A stretch of DNA of 22,532 nt from Candidatus Rokuibacteriota bacterium (GTDB lineage Bacteria > Methylomirabilota > Methylomirabilia > Rokubacteriales > CSP1-6): NCBI GenBank assembly GCA_003220195.1, contig QHRT01000005.1, forward strand, positions 1 to 22,532, given 5' to 3'. The notes under the pieces were generated by a model, which worked only from the letters and a program-made list of their open reading frames with translations, did not search any database and was not told where the DNA came from. Each line of letters starts with the position of its first letter. The stretch's first letter is position 1. The translations under genes and the position numbers were made by a program. Shown here piece after piece: positions 1 through 7,278 of the stretch.

Positions 1-2084
1 AGATGGCCGCGCGCACCTTTCGTCCCGCGATAGAGACGGTCCGGACTCGTGACGACGAACACGTTCGCTCGAATGCCGGTCTCGGCAAGCTGGCGGCTCG
101 CCGCGACCGCCTCCGGCACCATCACGCCGGCCGCGAAGATGTGCACGGCGTTGTCGTCGGGGTCGTAGTCCGGCTCGCGCCGCGCATCGAGCAGCCGATA
201 GCCACCGGCCAGGACGTCACGGCGGTAGCCGTCGTCGGGCGCCGGCGCGAGACGATGATCGATCGGCTTCGTCGACAGTCTCAGGTAGAGGCTCTCGGCA
301 TCCCGCCGCTCGGCGAGCCGGGCCAGCGCGTCGAGCAGGATCCACTCCACCTCGACGGCGAACGCCGGCTCGAAGTACGAGAGATCGGGCAACGCAATGC
401 CGATGCCGGGCGTGATGACCGACTGGTGCGCGCCGCCTTCGGGCGAGAGCGACACGCCGGACGGCGTTGCCACCACGATGAACCTGGCACCGGAGTAGAG
501 CGCGTGATAGAGCGCGTCGAGCCCGCGCGTGACGAACGGATCGTAGAGCGTCCCGATCGGCAAGAGCGTCCTGCCGGAGAGCTCGTGCGTGAGCCCGAGA
601 GCGCCGAGCAGGAGGAACAGGTTGTGCTCGGCGATCCCGAGCTCGATGTGCTGCCCGGACGGCGATTCTTTCCAGGCAACCGCCTGCGCGGCTTGGGTGA
701 GGGCGCTTATCGGCGCAGAACGTGGCTCCGGGAAGTACACGCCCTTGCGATTGATCCAGCCGGCGAGGTGCGTCGTCACGGCGACGTCGGCCGACACGGT
801 GACGATATCGTCGCCGACCGGAAGGCGCGCAAGAGCGCCGAGCACGCGCCCGAACGCTTCTTGCGTGGACATCTCGTCCGGAGCTTTTTCCCCGAGGCTC
901 GCCGGAATCTCGCGCGCCGGCGTCGGCGGCGGCGACGGCGTGAAGAGCGGCGGCAACGTGGCGATGTAGCGCGCCTCGTCGCTGCCCGACGCGAATCCAT
1001 CCCACTCGGCGCCGGGCGTCACGCCCATCGACGCGCGGAATGCTCCCATCTGCGCCTCGGTCAGGAGCATCGTGTGGTTCAGGGGGTCGGCCGCGAGTGG
1101 AAGCCGCCAGCCCTTGATGGTCCGGGCCAGGATCACGGTCGGACGACCGCGCTCGCGTTCTGCCTCGGCAAACGCCTCGTCGATCGCGACGAGATCGTGA
1201 CCGCCGACGTCGGCGACGAGGGCCGGCAGGTCGTCGTCGGGAACGTCGGCCAGCAGTCGCTCGAGGCGAACGTCGAGCGCGCCGTCGACGGTCGTCGTGA
1301 GGGCTTTGCGGATGGTGCTGGACGGCGAGCGCAAGAGCCGGTGGTAGTCGACGTCGAGCATTCCGTCGAGCCGCTGCTCGAGCGCGGCGCCGCCGGGGCG
1401 CTCGAACAGCGCACGGAGACGCGCGCCCCACGTGAGCTCGATGACGCGCCACCCGCCGGCGCGGAACATCTCGGGCAGCTGACGCCGGCGCGCATCCGGG
1501 ACCACGCGGTCCAGGCTCTGTCGGTTGACGTCCACGATCCAGAGCACGTCCTCGAGCGTGGTCACGGTCTCTTCGAGCAGCGCTTCCCACACGTTGCCCT
1601 CGTCCAGCTCGGCGTCGCCGACCATGACGATCAGTCGGCCCTGGGATGGACGTCCGCCGTGGTCGGCGAGATAGCGTGCCGCGAGCGCGCCGAACGTTGC
1701 CTGCACCGCTCCGAGACCCATCGAGCCGGTGGCCAGGTCGACGATCTCCGGATTCTTCCGGCGGCTCGGATACGCTTGCAGGCCCTCGAAGCTCCGGAGC
1801 TGCCGGAGCTTCTCTCCGTCGAGCCGGCCGCGCAGGTATTGGATCGCGTAGAACGCCGGCGAGGCGTGCGCCTTCACCGCGACGAGGTCGTCCGGACGAA
1901 GGGATTTGAAGTAGAGCGCGGTCATGAGACTCACGACCGACGCCGACGACGCCTGGTGACCGCCGACCTTGGTGCCGTCCGGATTTGGACGCAGCGTGTT
2001 GGCGTGGTGCACCATCCACGTGCCGAGCCAGAGCACTTTCTGCTCGATGGAATGCAGAATCCGGAGCTCGCGCGCGTCGATCAT
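1..2084 (-). CDS. AceE-like homodimeric-type pyruvate/2-oxoacid dehydrogenase E1 (transketolase fold), C-terminus cut by window start
   Basis: A TPP-dependent E1 enzyme that would decarboxylate pyruvate or a related 2-oxoacid and pass the acyl group to a lipoyl E2. This frame runs off the window and gives 694 residues. Blocks match E. coli AceE in order: GGHQAS near residue 42, AHASPAFYA near 70, TGSMGLG near 117, a TPP/Mg site GDAELDEGN at 156-164 with VNRQSLD from 186, then a pyrimidine-domain IELGIAEHN whose Glu should activate TPP. The last visible block, TSPDRLYR, belongs to the transketolase C-terminal domain. The usual GDG reads GDA here. The ATG at 2084 follows AGGGA and a promoter-like element at 2094-2122. 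AceE of E. coli is 887 aa, so perhaps 80-200 residues are missing. Substrate is not proven; family assignment is firm. Confidence 0.9.
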   Translation of the reverse strand, partial: MIDARELRILHSIEQKVLWLGTWMVHHANTLRPNPDGTKVGGHQASSASVVSLMTALYFKSLRPDDLVAVKAHASPAFYAIQYLRGRLDGEKLRQLRSFEGLQAYPSRRKNPEIVDLATGSMGLGAVQATFGALAARYLADHGGRPSQGRLIVMVGDAELDEGNVWEALLEETVTTLEDVLWIVDVNRQSLDRVVPDARRRQLPEMFRAGGWRVIELTWGARLRALFERPGGAALEQRLDGMLDVDYHRLLRSPSSTIRKALTTTVDGALDVRLERLLADVPDDDLPALVADVGGHDLVAIDEAFAEAERERGRPTVILARTIKGWRLPLAADPLNHTMLLTEAQMGAFRASMGVTPGAEWDGFASGSDEARYIATLPPLFTPSPPPTPAREIPASLGEKAPDEMSTQEAFGRVLGALARLPVGDDIVTVSADVAVTTHLAGWINRKGVYFPEPRSAPISALTQAAQAVAWKESPSGQHIELGIAEHNLFLLLGALGLTHELSGRTLLPIGTLYDPFVTRGLDALYHALYSGARFIVVATPSGVSLSPEGGAHQSVITPGIGIALPDLSYFEPAFAVEVEWILLDALARLAERRDAESLYLRLSTKPIDHRLAPAPDDGYRRDVLAGGYRLLDARREPDYDPDDNAVHIFAAGVMVPEAVAASRQLAETGIRANVFVVTSPDRLYRGTKGARGH

Positions 2085-2093
2085 CGTCCCTGC

Positions 2094-2122
2094 GGTGTAT
2101 CGACGGCGGCGCCATTTGTCAA
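2094..2122 (-). promoter_or_regulatory. Sigma70-like promoter for the AceE-like gene
   Basis: On the minus strand a perfect TTGACA (2117-2122) is separated by 17 nt from TACACC (2094-2099). The expected transcription start falls about 3 nt before the ATG at 2084, so the leader would be almost absent. The -10 box is imperfect, which limits confidence. Confidence 0.45.
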
Positions 2123-2301
2123 TCCAGGGGACTTTCCGCGCCATCCTGGGCAGCGGCGTACCTGCGCGGGATGAACGGCTGCCCGTTTCATGGGCTCACG
2201 GGACGCGGCACCGCTCTTGCGAGCGTAAGAACGCCGAACGTCCGCAGCGTGCGAAGGATCGAGAGAGCGGAAAAAAACTTCCGTGGTGAATGGAGGTCCA
2301 C

Positions 2302-2523
2302 ATGTTGCAAGAGGTGACGACGTACCAGAAGTGGCAGCACAACGTGACACGGGACTGCTGGGTCGTACGCATCGAATCGAACGAGATCACCGGGATCTTC
2401 GGCCCTCTTCCGCCGGAGGGGATCACGACGGATCCGAACGAGATCTTCTTCGAGGATCATCCCGACGACCTCGAATGGATTTACCGTTACAGCGAAGCCT
2501 TCACGGTGCTTCCTCGCGTATGA
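2302..2523 (+). CDS. Small protein of unknown function, 73 aa
   Basis: I do not recognise this family. The ATG at 2302 is chosen because GGAGGT lies at 2292-2297 with a 4-nt gap; the in-frame ATG at 2290 would overlap that Shine-Dalgarno site. The product is acidic and soluble, with no signal peptide or membrane span. Visible blocks are YQKWQHNVTRDCWVVRIESN, a Pro/Gly-rich turn (GPLPPEG), and an acidic end (FFEDHPDDLEWIYRY). The alternation of aromatic and charged residues looks like a small folded domain. The strong ribosome-binding site supports a real gene. It lies divergently from the AceE-like gene, which gives no functional hint. Confidence 0.6.
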   Translation: MLQEVTTYQKWQHNVTRDCWVVRIESNEITGIFGPLPPEGITTDPNEIFFEDHPDDLEWIYRYSEAFTVLPRV

Positions 2524-2911
2524 TGCGCCATGGCTTGCCCGGACTGATTTCGTCCACTCTCTGGCTGCTGGCGGCCTGGTGGTGGCGTTCGCCGGCGCGT
2601 TGGTCCAGCAAGTCGGTGACCGAAACGCTGCCGCACGTCGAAAACGTACGTCAGACGATTGCCACATCGGCGTTCGTGTTAACGCGGGCGTGACCGCCCG
2701 GCGACGCGGCCCCCGACGCCGCGTCCGAGCCCCCAGCTCCAGCTGCTCTTGACGATCACCGTCAGCATCGGCGTCGCCGGCGCGGAACGGCGGAAACGTG
2801 CGGCGCCGGAGGCCGTCGTGCACGCAGCGGACGCCGCGCGCTACCGTGCCCAGCGAACCGGCCGCAACCGCGTCGCGACGTGAGAAAATCCCCCCGGAGA
2901 GGGGGTGCACC
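2524..2911 (+). other. 388-bp gap without a convincing gene
   Basis: A 56-codon reading frame starts at ATG 2523, overlapping the previous stop as TGATG, and ends at 2693. It encodes a hydrophobic patch (LWLLAAWWW) but has no Shine-Dalgarno sequence. The frame from 2522 carries a different hydrophobic stretch (GGLVVAFAGALVQQVG) with no start codon. Either could be the residue of a small membrane-protein gene. From 2694 to 2911 I see only GC-rich sequence ending in the GGAGAGGGGG ribosome-binding site of the next gene. No clear promoter or terminator was found. Confidence 0.3.
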
Positions 2912-5104
2912 GTGAAGCCGTTCCTGGTGAACCGCTACGGCCGGATCGTGTTCCCGTCGAACTTCTTCCCCGAGCTCGACTTTTCGATTTTCGACACGCT
3001 CGAGCAATTCGCGGCGGTGATCCGCCGTGACTTCGAGGAAAAGGCGCCGACGGAGGACGAGATCGTCGCCCGTGTCGAGAAGCGGGAATATTCCGGACGG
3101 TACGACCTCCTGCGCGACCTGGCGATGGACCTCTTCTGGGTGAACCGCTACGCGATCACGATGTACGAGAAGAGGCCGATGCGCTGGCGCGACGTGCCGC
3201 GTCACCGGGACGACGTGTTCCTGCCGCTGCTCACGACGTGGGAGGGCGCCGAGCCGGCGGCGGTGATCGAGGCCGCCTACCGCGGGTTGCCGCCGACGTG
3301 GGACGAGGGCACCGAAGACCGGATCGCGCGCATTCTCCTCGACGCCTTCCGCAACAAGAAGGCCGCCGGGGCGGAGATGACGCCGATCAAGCCGACCGTC
3401 GGCGAGATGCTGGAGCGGCCGCGGTCGCTCACCTACCAGCTGCTCGCGCACAACCCCGACTACCCCGGCTACGGCTGGGACGACATCATCGAGTGCACGC
3501 ACGCCGTGCCCGAGCTCGAAGCGTTGATGCGCCAGGCGATGGTGCTGCACAACCAGTACCGGTGGGACCGCACGAAGGTCCGCGCGATCGAGGTCGGGAA
3601 CCTGCACGACGACGATTTCGTGCTCGTCTACCATCCCAGAAGCTACGACGTGCTGTCGTTCATCCGGCGCGTGAAGAGTGTGCGTCGGGTGCGGCCGCGG
3701 CGACCCGCGCCGCGGGAATCACGGCCGCCGGAGCGTCCGTATCCGCCGATCGACGTGCGTGAACGGTTCCGCGTCATGCCGCGGCTGGAGGCGCTCGCCG
3801 TGCAGAAAGGCGAGCGGGTCTGCACCAACGACGACATCATCCGCAACGCGGCCTACTGCTGGTCGCCGATGACGTCGAAGGACATCGAAGCGAAGACCGG
3901 CATTCGTGAGCGCCGGTACACCGACCTCGACCTGGATCACCTGGCGATGCTCGCCGCCACCGCGGCGCTCGCCAAGGCCGGTCGGCGACCGGAAGAGATC
4001 GGCGCGGTGCTGTTCCTGTCCTGCACGAGCGCGAAGATGATGCCCTCGCTCGCGACGTGGCTTTCCGGCCAGCTCGGGATCTTCCAGACGCACGCCTCGT
4101 GCGACATGGTCGCCGCGTGCGCCGGGCTTCCGTATGGGGTCGCCGAAGCGGTGCGGCTCCTCCAGGAGGTTGAGCGCCCGGTGCTGGTCGTGTGCGGCGA
4201 GAAGTTCTCGGACAAGGTCGGGACGGTCCGCACGTCGCGGATGATCTTCGGCGACGGCGCCGCCGCGCTGGTGATCGCGCCGGCGCCTGCCGGAGCGCCG
4301 CCCGACGTCGAGGTGTTCCAGACCTACGCGAGCGGTCCCATGAGCGAGGTCGACTCGATCGTCTGGCCGAACCCCGAGTTCGACAACAACATCACCGTGT
4401 ACGGCCCGGAAGTCCGGGCGCTCGTGGAGCGCTACCTGACGCAGATGATCGAGGAGCTGCGTCGCCTGCCGCATCCCGGCGGCGCGGCCGGCTCGCTGCT
4501 GGACGCGATCGACCTGGTCGTCCCGCACCAGGCGAACAAGACGATGGTCGAACACTACGCGCGCAAGGCGGGGATCGACGCCGAGCGGCTCTACTTCGAC
4601 ATCGAGACGGTCGGCAACACGTCGTCGGCGTCGATTCCGATCGCGATCCGCGACGCGGTGGCGGAGGGCGTGATCGAGAAGCCCACGCGGATCTTCGCGC
4701 CGGGCTTCGGGGCGGGCGCGGTCGGCGGCTACGTGGTGATGCGCCTGGACCCGTCGATCTTCCCGAGGGCCGCGCCGAAACAGTCGCCAGGTCGTCGTCG
4801 GGGCTCGTCCCATGCGTGTGCGGATCGGCATCGATCCCGCCGGGTTCAACAAGCTGGCCGACGACCTCGAGGTGGACGCTGTTCTCAGCAAGGTGGTACG
4901 TCGGCGGAAACGATGACGGACGCCGGCAGCCGATCGGTGCAGCGATCGCGTCGCCGCATCGAGCACTGGCGCATTCGGGTTCGCGGTTCCGAAGCCACTA
5001 TCGATCAGTCCCCGGGCTCGCGGAACGGTCGCTCCATCCCCTGGCGCGCGTCCTGGCGTGAAGATTCGTCACCCGGCTCCGCCTCGGCCAGGGCCTTCTC
5101 GTAG
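2912..5104 (+). CDS. FabH-type beta-ketoacyl synthase III with an unrecognised ~280-aa N-terminal domain
   Basis: Residues about 289-615 form a KAS III (FabH/thiolase-like) domain. NDDII and KTGIRERRY mark its start, Cys403 sits in VAACAGLPYG, His539 in VPHQANKTM and Asn569 in VGNTSSAS, giving the complete Cys-His-Asn triad. It should catalyse decarboxylative Claisen condensation using an acyl-CoA or ketone-like primer. Residues 1-255 are a charged, mostly helical-looking domain I cannot assign, joined by an Arg/Pro-rich linker (255-288). Typical FabH is about 320 aa; this is 730. The GTG at 2912 follows GAGAGGGGG. After residue ~620 the chain is basic and low in complexity and its last 100 bp overlap the convergent gene, so the true end may be nearer 4780 with the rest read-through or a frameshift. 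Confidence 0.85.
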   Translation: MKPFLVNRYGRIVFPSNFFPELDFSIFDTLEQFAAVIRRDFEEKAPTEDEIVARVEKREYSGRYDLLRDLAMDLFWVNRYAITMYEKRPMRWRDVPRHRDDVFLPLLTTWEGAEPAAVIEAAYRGLPPTWDEGTEDRIARILLDAFRNKKAAGAEMTPIKPTVGEMLERPRSLTYQLLAHNPDYPGYGWDDIIECTHAVPELEALMRQAMVLHNQYRWDRTKVRAIEVGNLHDDDFVLVYHPRSYDVLSFIRRVKSVRRVRPRRPAPRESRPPERPYPPIDVRERFRVMPRLEALAVQKGERVCTNDDIIRNAAYCWSPMTSKDIEAKTGIRERRYTDLDLDHLAMLAATAALAKAGRRPEEIGAVLFLSCTSAKMMPSLATWLSGQLGIFQTHASCDMVAACAGLPYGVAEAVRLLQEVERPVLVVCGEKFSDKVGTVRTSRMIFGDGAAALVIAPAPAGAPPDVEVFQTYASGPMSEVDSIVWPNPEFDNNITVYGPEVRALVERYLTQMIEELRRLPHPGGAAGSLLDAIDLVVPHQANKTMVEHYARKAGIDAERLYFDIETVGNTSSASIPIAIRDAVAEGVIEKPTRIFAPGFGAGAVGGYVVMRLDPSIFPRAAPKQSPGRRRGSSHACADRHRSRRVQQAGRRPRGGRCSQQGGTSAETMTDAGSRSVQRSRRRIEHWRIRVRGSEATIDQSPGSRNGRSIPWRASWREDSSPGSASARAFS

Positions 5105-6177
5105 GCGCGCAGAGCTTCCTCGCGACGATCCCGAAGGTCGTTGGACCGCCACGCTTGGAGCGACACGTCATCCACGTGCAGGATTCGCTGAAGCAGGTCT
5201 GCCGCGTCATCGAAGTTTCGTAACAGCCGATGCGCCCATGCCGCGAACCAGAGCGCTCGGGGCGTGGCCTTGCCGGCGAGGGCGAGCGCTTCGGCCTGTT
5301 CGATGCAGAAGATCAGCTCCCATCGGTTATAGGCACGCTCGACGCGTCGCTCACCGACGGCGCGTCCGAGCTCCGGCTCGTACGAGTCGCGCACGGCCAG
5401 CAGCGCATCACGCCAGCCGCGTTCGACGTCGCGCAGGCTCGCCCCGAAGACGAGCTCGAACTTGCTCAAGAAATTCCTCTCGTTTGCTGCCGAATAGAAC
5501 GTCTTGTACGCGTCCAGGCCGAAGCGGTCGATGAGATAGCCGGTGAAGGTGCCGGCCATCGCGTAGCTGAAAGAGCGGTCGGCGTACCATGTCGCGTTGT
5601 CGAGGAGCCTCGCAAGTGAAACGTAGGCTCCGCCGCACAAATACACGAGTGCTTCGAATGCGATCGGTTTAGCCTGCTTGGTGCGCTGTACCCAGCCCGC
5701 GAGCCCCTCACCTTTGAAGGGCAGGGAATAGCGGCCCCACTGCTGCGACAGCACGTGCGCCGCCTCGTGACGGAGGATTCCCGTGCCGTCGGTCGCACGC
5801 TGCTACGTCTCCAGATCGAGAGCCACCGAGGTGCTGGACGCGCGACCGAGCGCGTGGTCGCCGAAGACGTGCGTCGCATCGCGCGTCGTCGCGAAGAGGA
5901 CGACGTCCAGCCGCCGTTCGATGCTGAAACCGAAGCGCTCGTGCAGGTCCTGAAGCACGGCATCCCACGACGCGAGATGCGCGTCGAAGTCGAGGCTGGT
6001 GCGAGCGCGACGGTCGTACCAGAGCCGGACCCGGGGCGTCGATACGAATTCGAAGTTGCGAACCCATCGCCTGTAACGCCACACCACGCCGAGATAGCGA
6101 GCGATCGCGGCCGCGTGACCGAATGGCGCCGCGATGACCGGATGGAACTCGAGCCGGGGCCGGCCGCCGTCAGGCAA
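5005..6177 (-). pseudogene. Peptidase MA-like (gluzincin) zinc protease with C-terminal helical/TPR-like region, interrupted by in-frame TAG
   Basis: One reading frame spans the region except for an amber codon at 5803-5805. Upstream is the N-terminal half (TTG 6177, ending VALDLET). Three lines of codons downstream comes the metal motif HEAAH (5755-5769), then GEGLAGWVQ, whose Glu is the likely third zinc ligand. The C-terminal part has alternating Ala/Leu helices like TPRs. Homologues are normally secreted, but no signal peptide is present, and no good ribosome-binding site precedes TTG 6177. The frame continues directly from the propeller gene after its TGA plus 12 nt. Missing signal, weak start and the stop before the active site together suggest a decayed gene. 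A sequencing error or amber read-through remains possible. Confidence 0.7.
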
Positions 6178-6189
6178 CCGCTCTGCCGC

Positions 6190-7278
6190 TCAGGCGACCC
6201 AGTCCGCCAGGAACACGTTCATCTCGCGGGGTGACGTCGCGTTGCGGTTGCCGCAGAACACGAGCTGCTTGCCGTCGCGCGAGAGCATCGGGAACGAGGC
6301 GAACGACTCCGCGTACGTGACACGCTCCAGGCCAGCGCCGTCGGCGTTGACCAGGTACAGCGCGAACGAGCGGCCGCCGGGGTCGTGGAGGTTCGACGAG
6401 AACACGATCTGCTCGCCGGCCGGCACCATGAACGGGGCGAAGTTCGCCGCGCCGTTTCGCGTGACCTGGCGCAGTCCCGTCCCGTCCGCCCGCATCACGT
6501 AGATCTCGAGCCGGCGCGGCCTCACCAGCGAGCGCCCGAGCAGCTCCCGGTACTCGCCGAGCTCCGCGCGCGTCTCCGGACGCGCCGCGCGGAATACGAT
6601 GAAGCGGCCGTCCCACGAGTAGAACGCGCCGCCGTCGTAGCCGGGCGCGTCGGTCAGGCGGCGGACGGCGACGCCGTCGACGCTCATCGTGTAGAGGTCG
6701 AGATCGCCCCCCCGGAGCGACGTGAAGACGATCCGTTTTCCATCCGGGGAAATCGCGCCCTCGGCGTCGTAGCCGTCGTTCTGCGTGAGCCGCGTGAGTG
6801 TGGTCGCGCCCGGCGTTCCGGCGGCCGAGAAGATGTCGTAGGTCGGATAGATCGGCCAGACGTATCCGGCCGAGCGGTCCGGCGCCGCCGGGCACGCGTC
6901 GCCGCCGAGATGGGTGGACGCGTAAATGAAGTGCGGACGATCGTCCGTCGAGTCCAGGAAGAAGAAGGCGCACGTCGTGCGGCCCTTGCCCGTCGACACG
7001 AGGCGGACGTCGCTGCCGTCGGTGCGCATCGTGAAGATCTGGTCGCAGTCGAACGGCGGGCGCGGCGACTGGAAGATGAGCCTGGTCCCCGTGACGTCGA
7101 AGTACGCCTCGGCGTTCTGGCCGCCCGCGGTGAGCTGGCGAAGATTCGCGAGTCGCCGCTCGCGCGGATCGATCGGCGGCGCCGCTGCGGCAGGGCGCGC
7201 GCTCGCGAGGTCGCGGAGCGAGAGCGCCGCGCCACCGAGGCCGAGCTTCAAGAGCGTGCGACGGCCGAGCCGAGTCAC
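6190..7278 (-). CDS. Tat-exported TolB-like beta-propeller (PD40/WD40-like repeat) protein
   Basis: The 362-residue product starts with a twin-arginine signal (GRRTLLKLGLGG, residues 5-16) followed by an Ala-rich cleavage region. The rest contains TolB/PD40-type blades: repeated motifs such as FTMRTDGSDVRLVS, ISPDGKRIVFTS, YTMSVDGVAVRRLT, YVMRADGTGLRQVT, YLVNADGAGLERVT and LSRDGKQLVFCG. About six blades can be traced. Such propellers bind partners or substrates in the periplasm; no catalytic residue is evident. The GTG start at 7278 overlaps the stop of the M28 gene as GTGA, so translation is probably coupled and the two proteins may act together, perhaps in peptide handling. That link is inference. 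Confidence 0.85.
   Translation of the reverse strand: MTRLGRRTLLKLGLGGAALSLRDLASARPAAAAPPIDPRERRLANLRQLTAGGQNAEAYFDVTGTRLIFQSPRPPFDCDQIFTMRTDGSDVRLVSTGKGRTTCAFFFLDSTDDRPHFIYASTHLGGDACPAAPDRSAGYVWPIYPTYDIFSAAGTPGATTLTRLTQNDGYDAEGAISPDGKRIVFTSLRGGDLDLYTMSVDGVAVRRLTDAPGYDGGAFYSWDGRFIVFRAARPETRAELGEYRELLGRSLVRPRRLEIYVMRADGTGLRQVTRNGAANFAPFMVPAGEQIVFSSNLHDPGGRSFALYLVNADGAGLERVTYAESFASFPMLSRDGKQLVFCGNRNATSPREMNVFLADWVA

Noticed and set aside
3..2174. A 723-codon open frame on the plus strand opposite the AceE-like gene
   Set aside because: It is the mirror frame of a recognisable enzyme in GC-rich DNA, is Arg-rich, and shows no domain or ribosome-binding site.
2270..2287. GGAA/TTCC hairpin around an A-run before the 73-aa gene, considered as a terminator
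   Set aside because: The stem is only about 5 bp and no gene ends there; both neighbours start from this region.
2762..3634. 290-codon minus-strand frame opposite the ketoacyl synthase
   Set aside because: Shadow frame: rich in Arg, Val, His and Asp, no recognisable motif, and the plus strand carries a complete enzyme.
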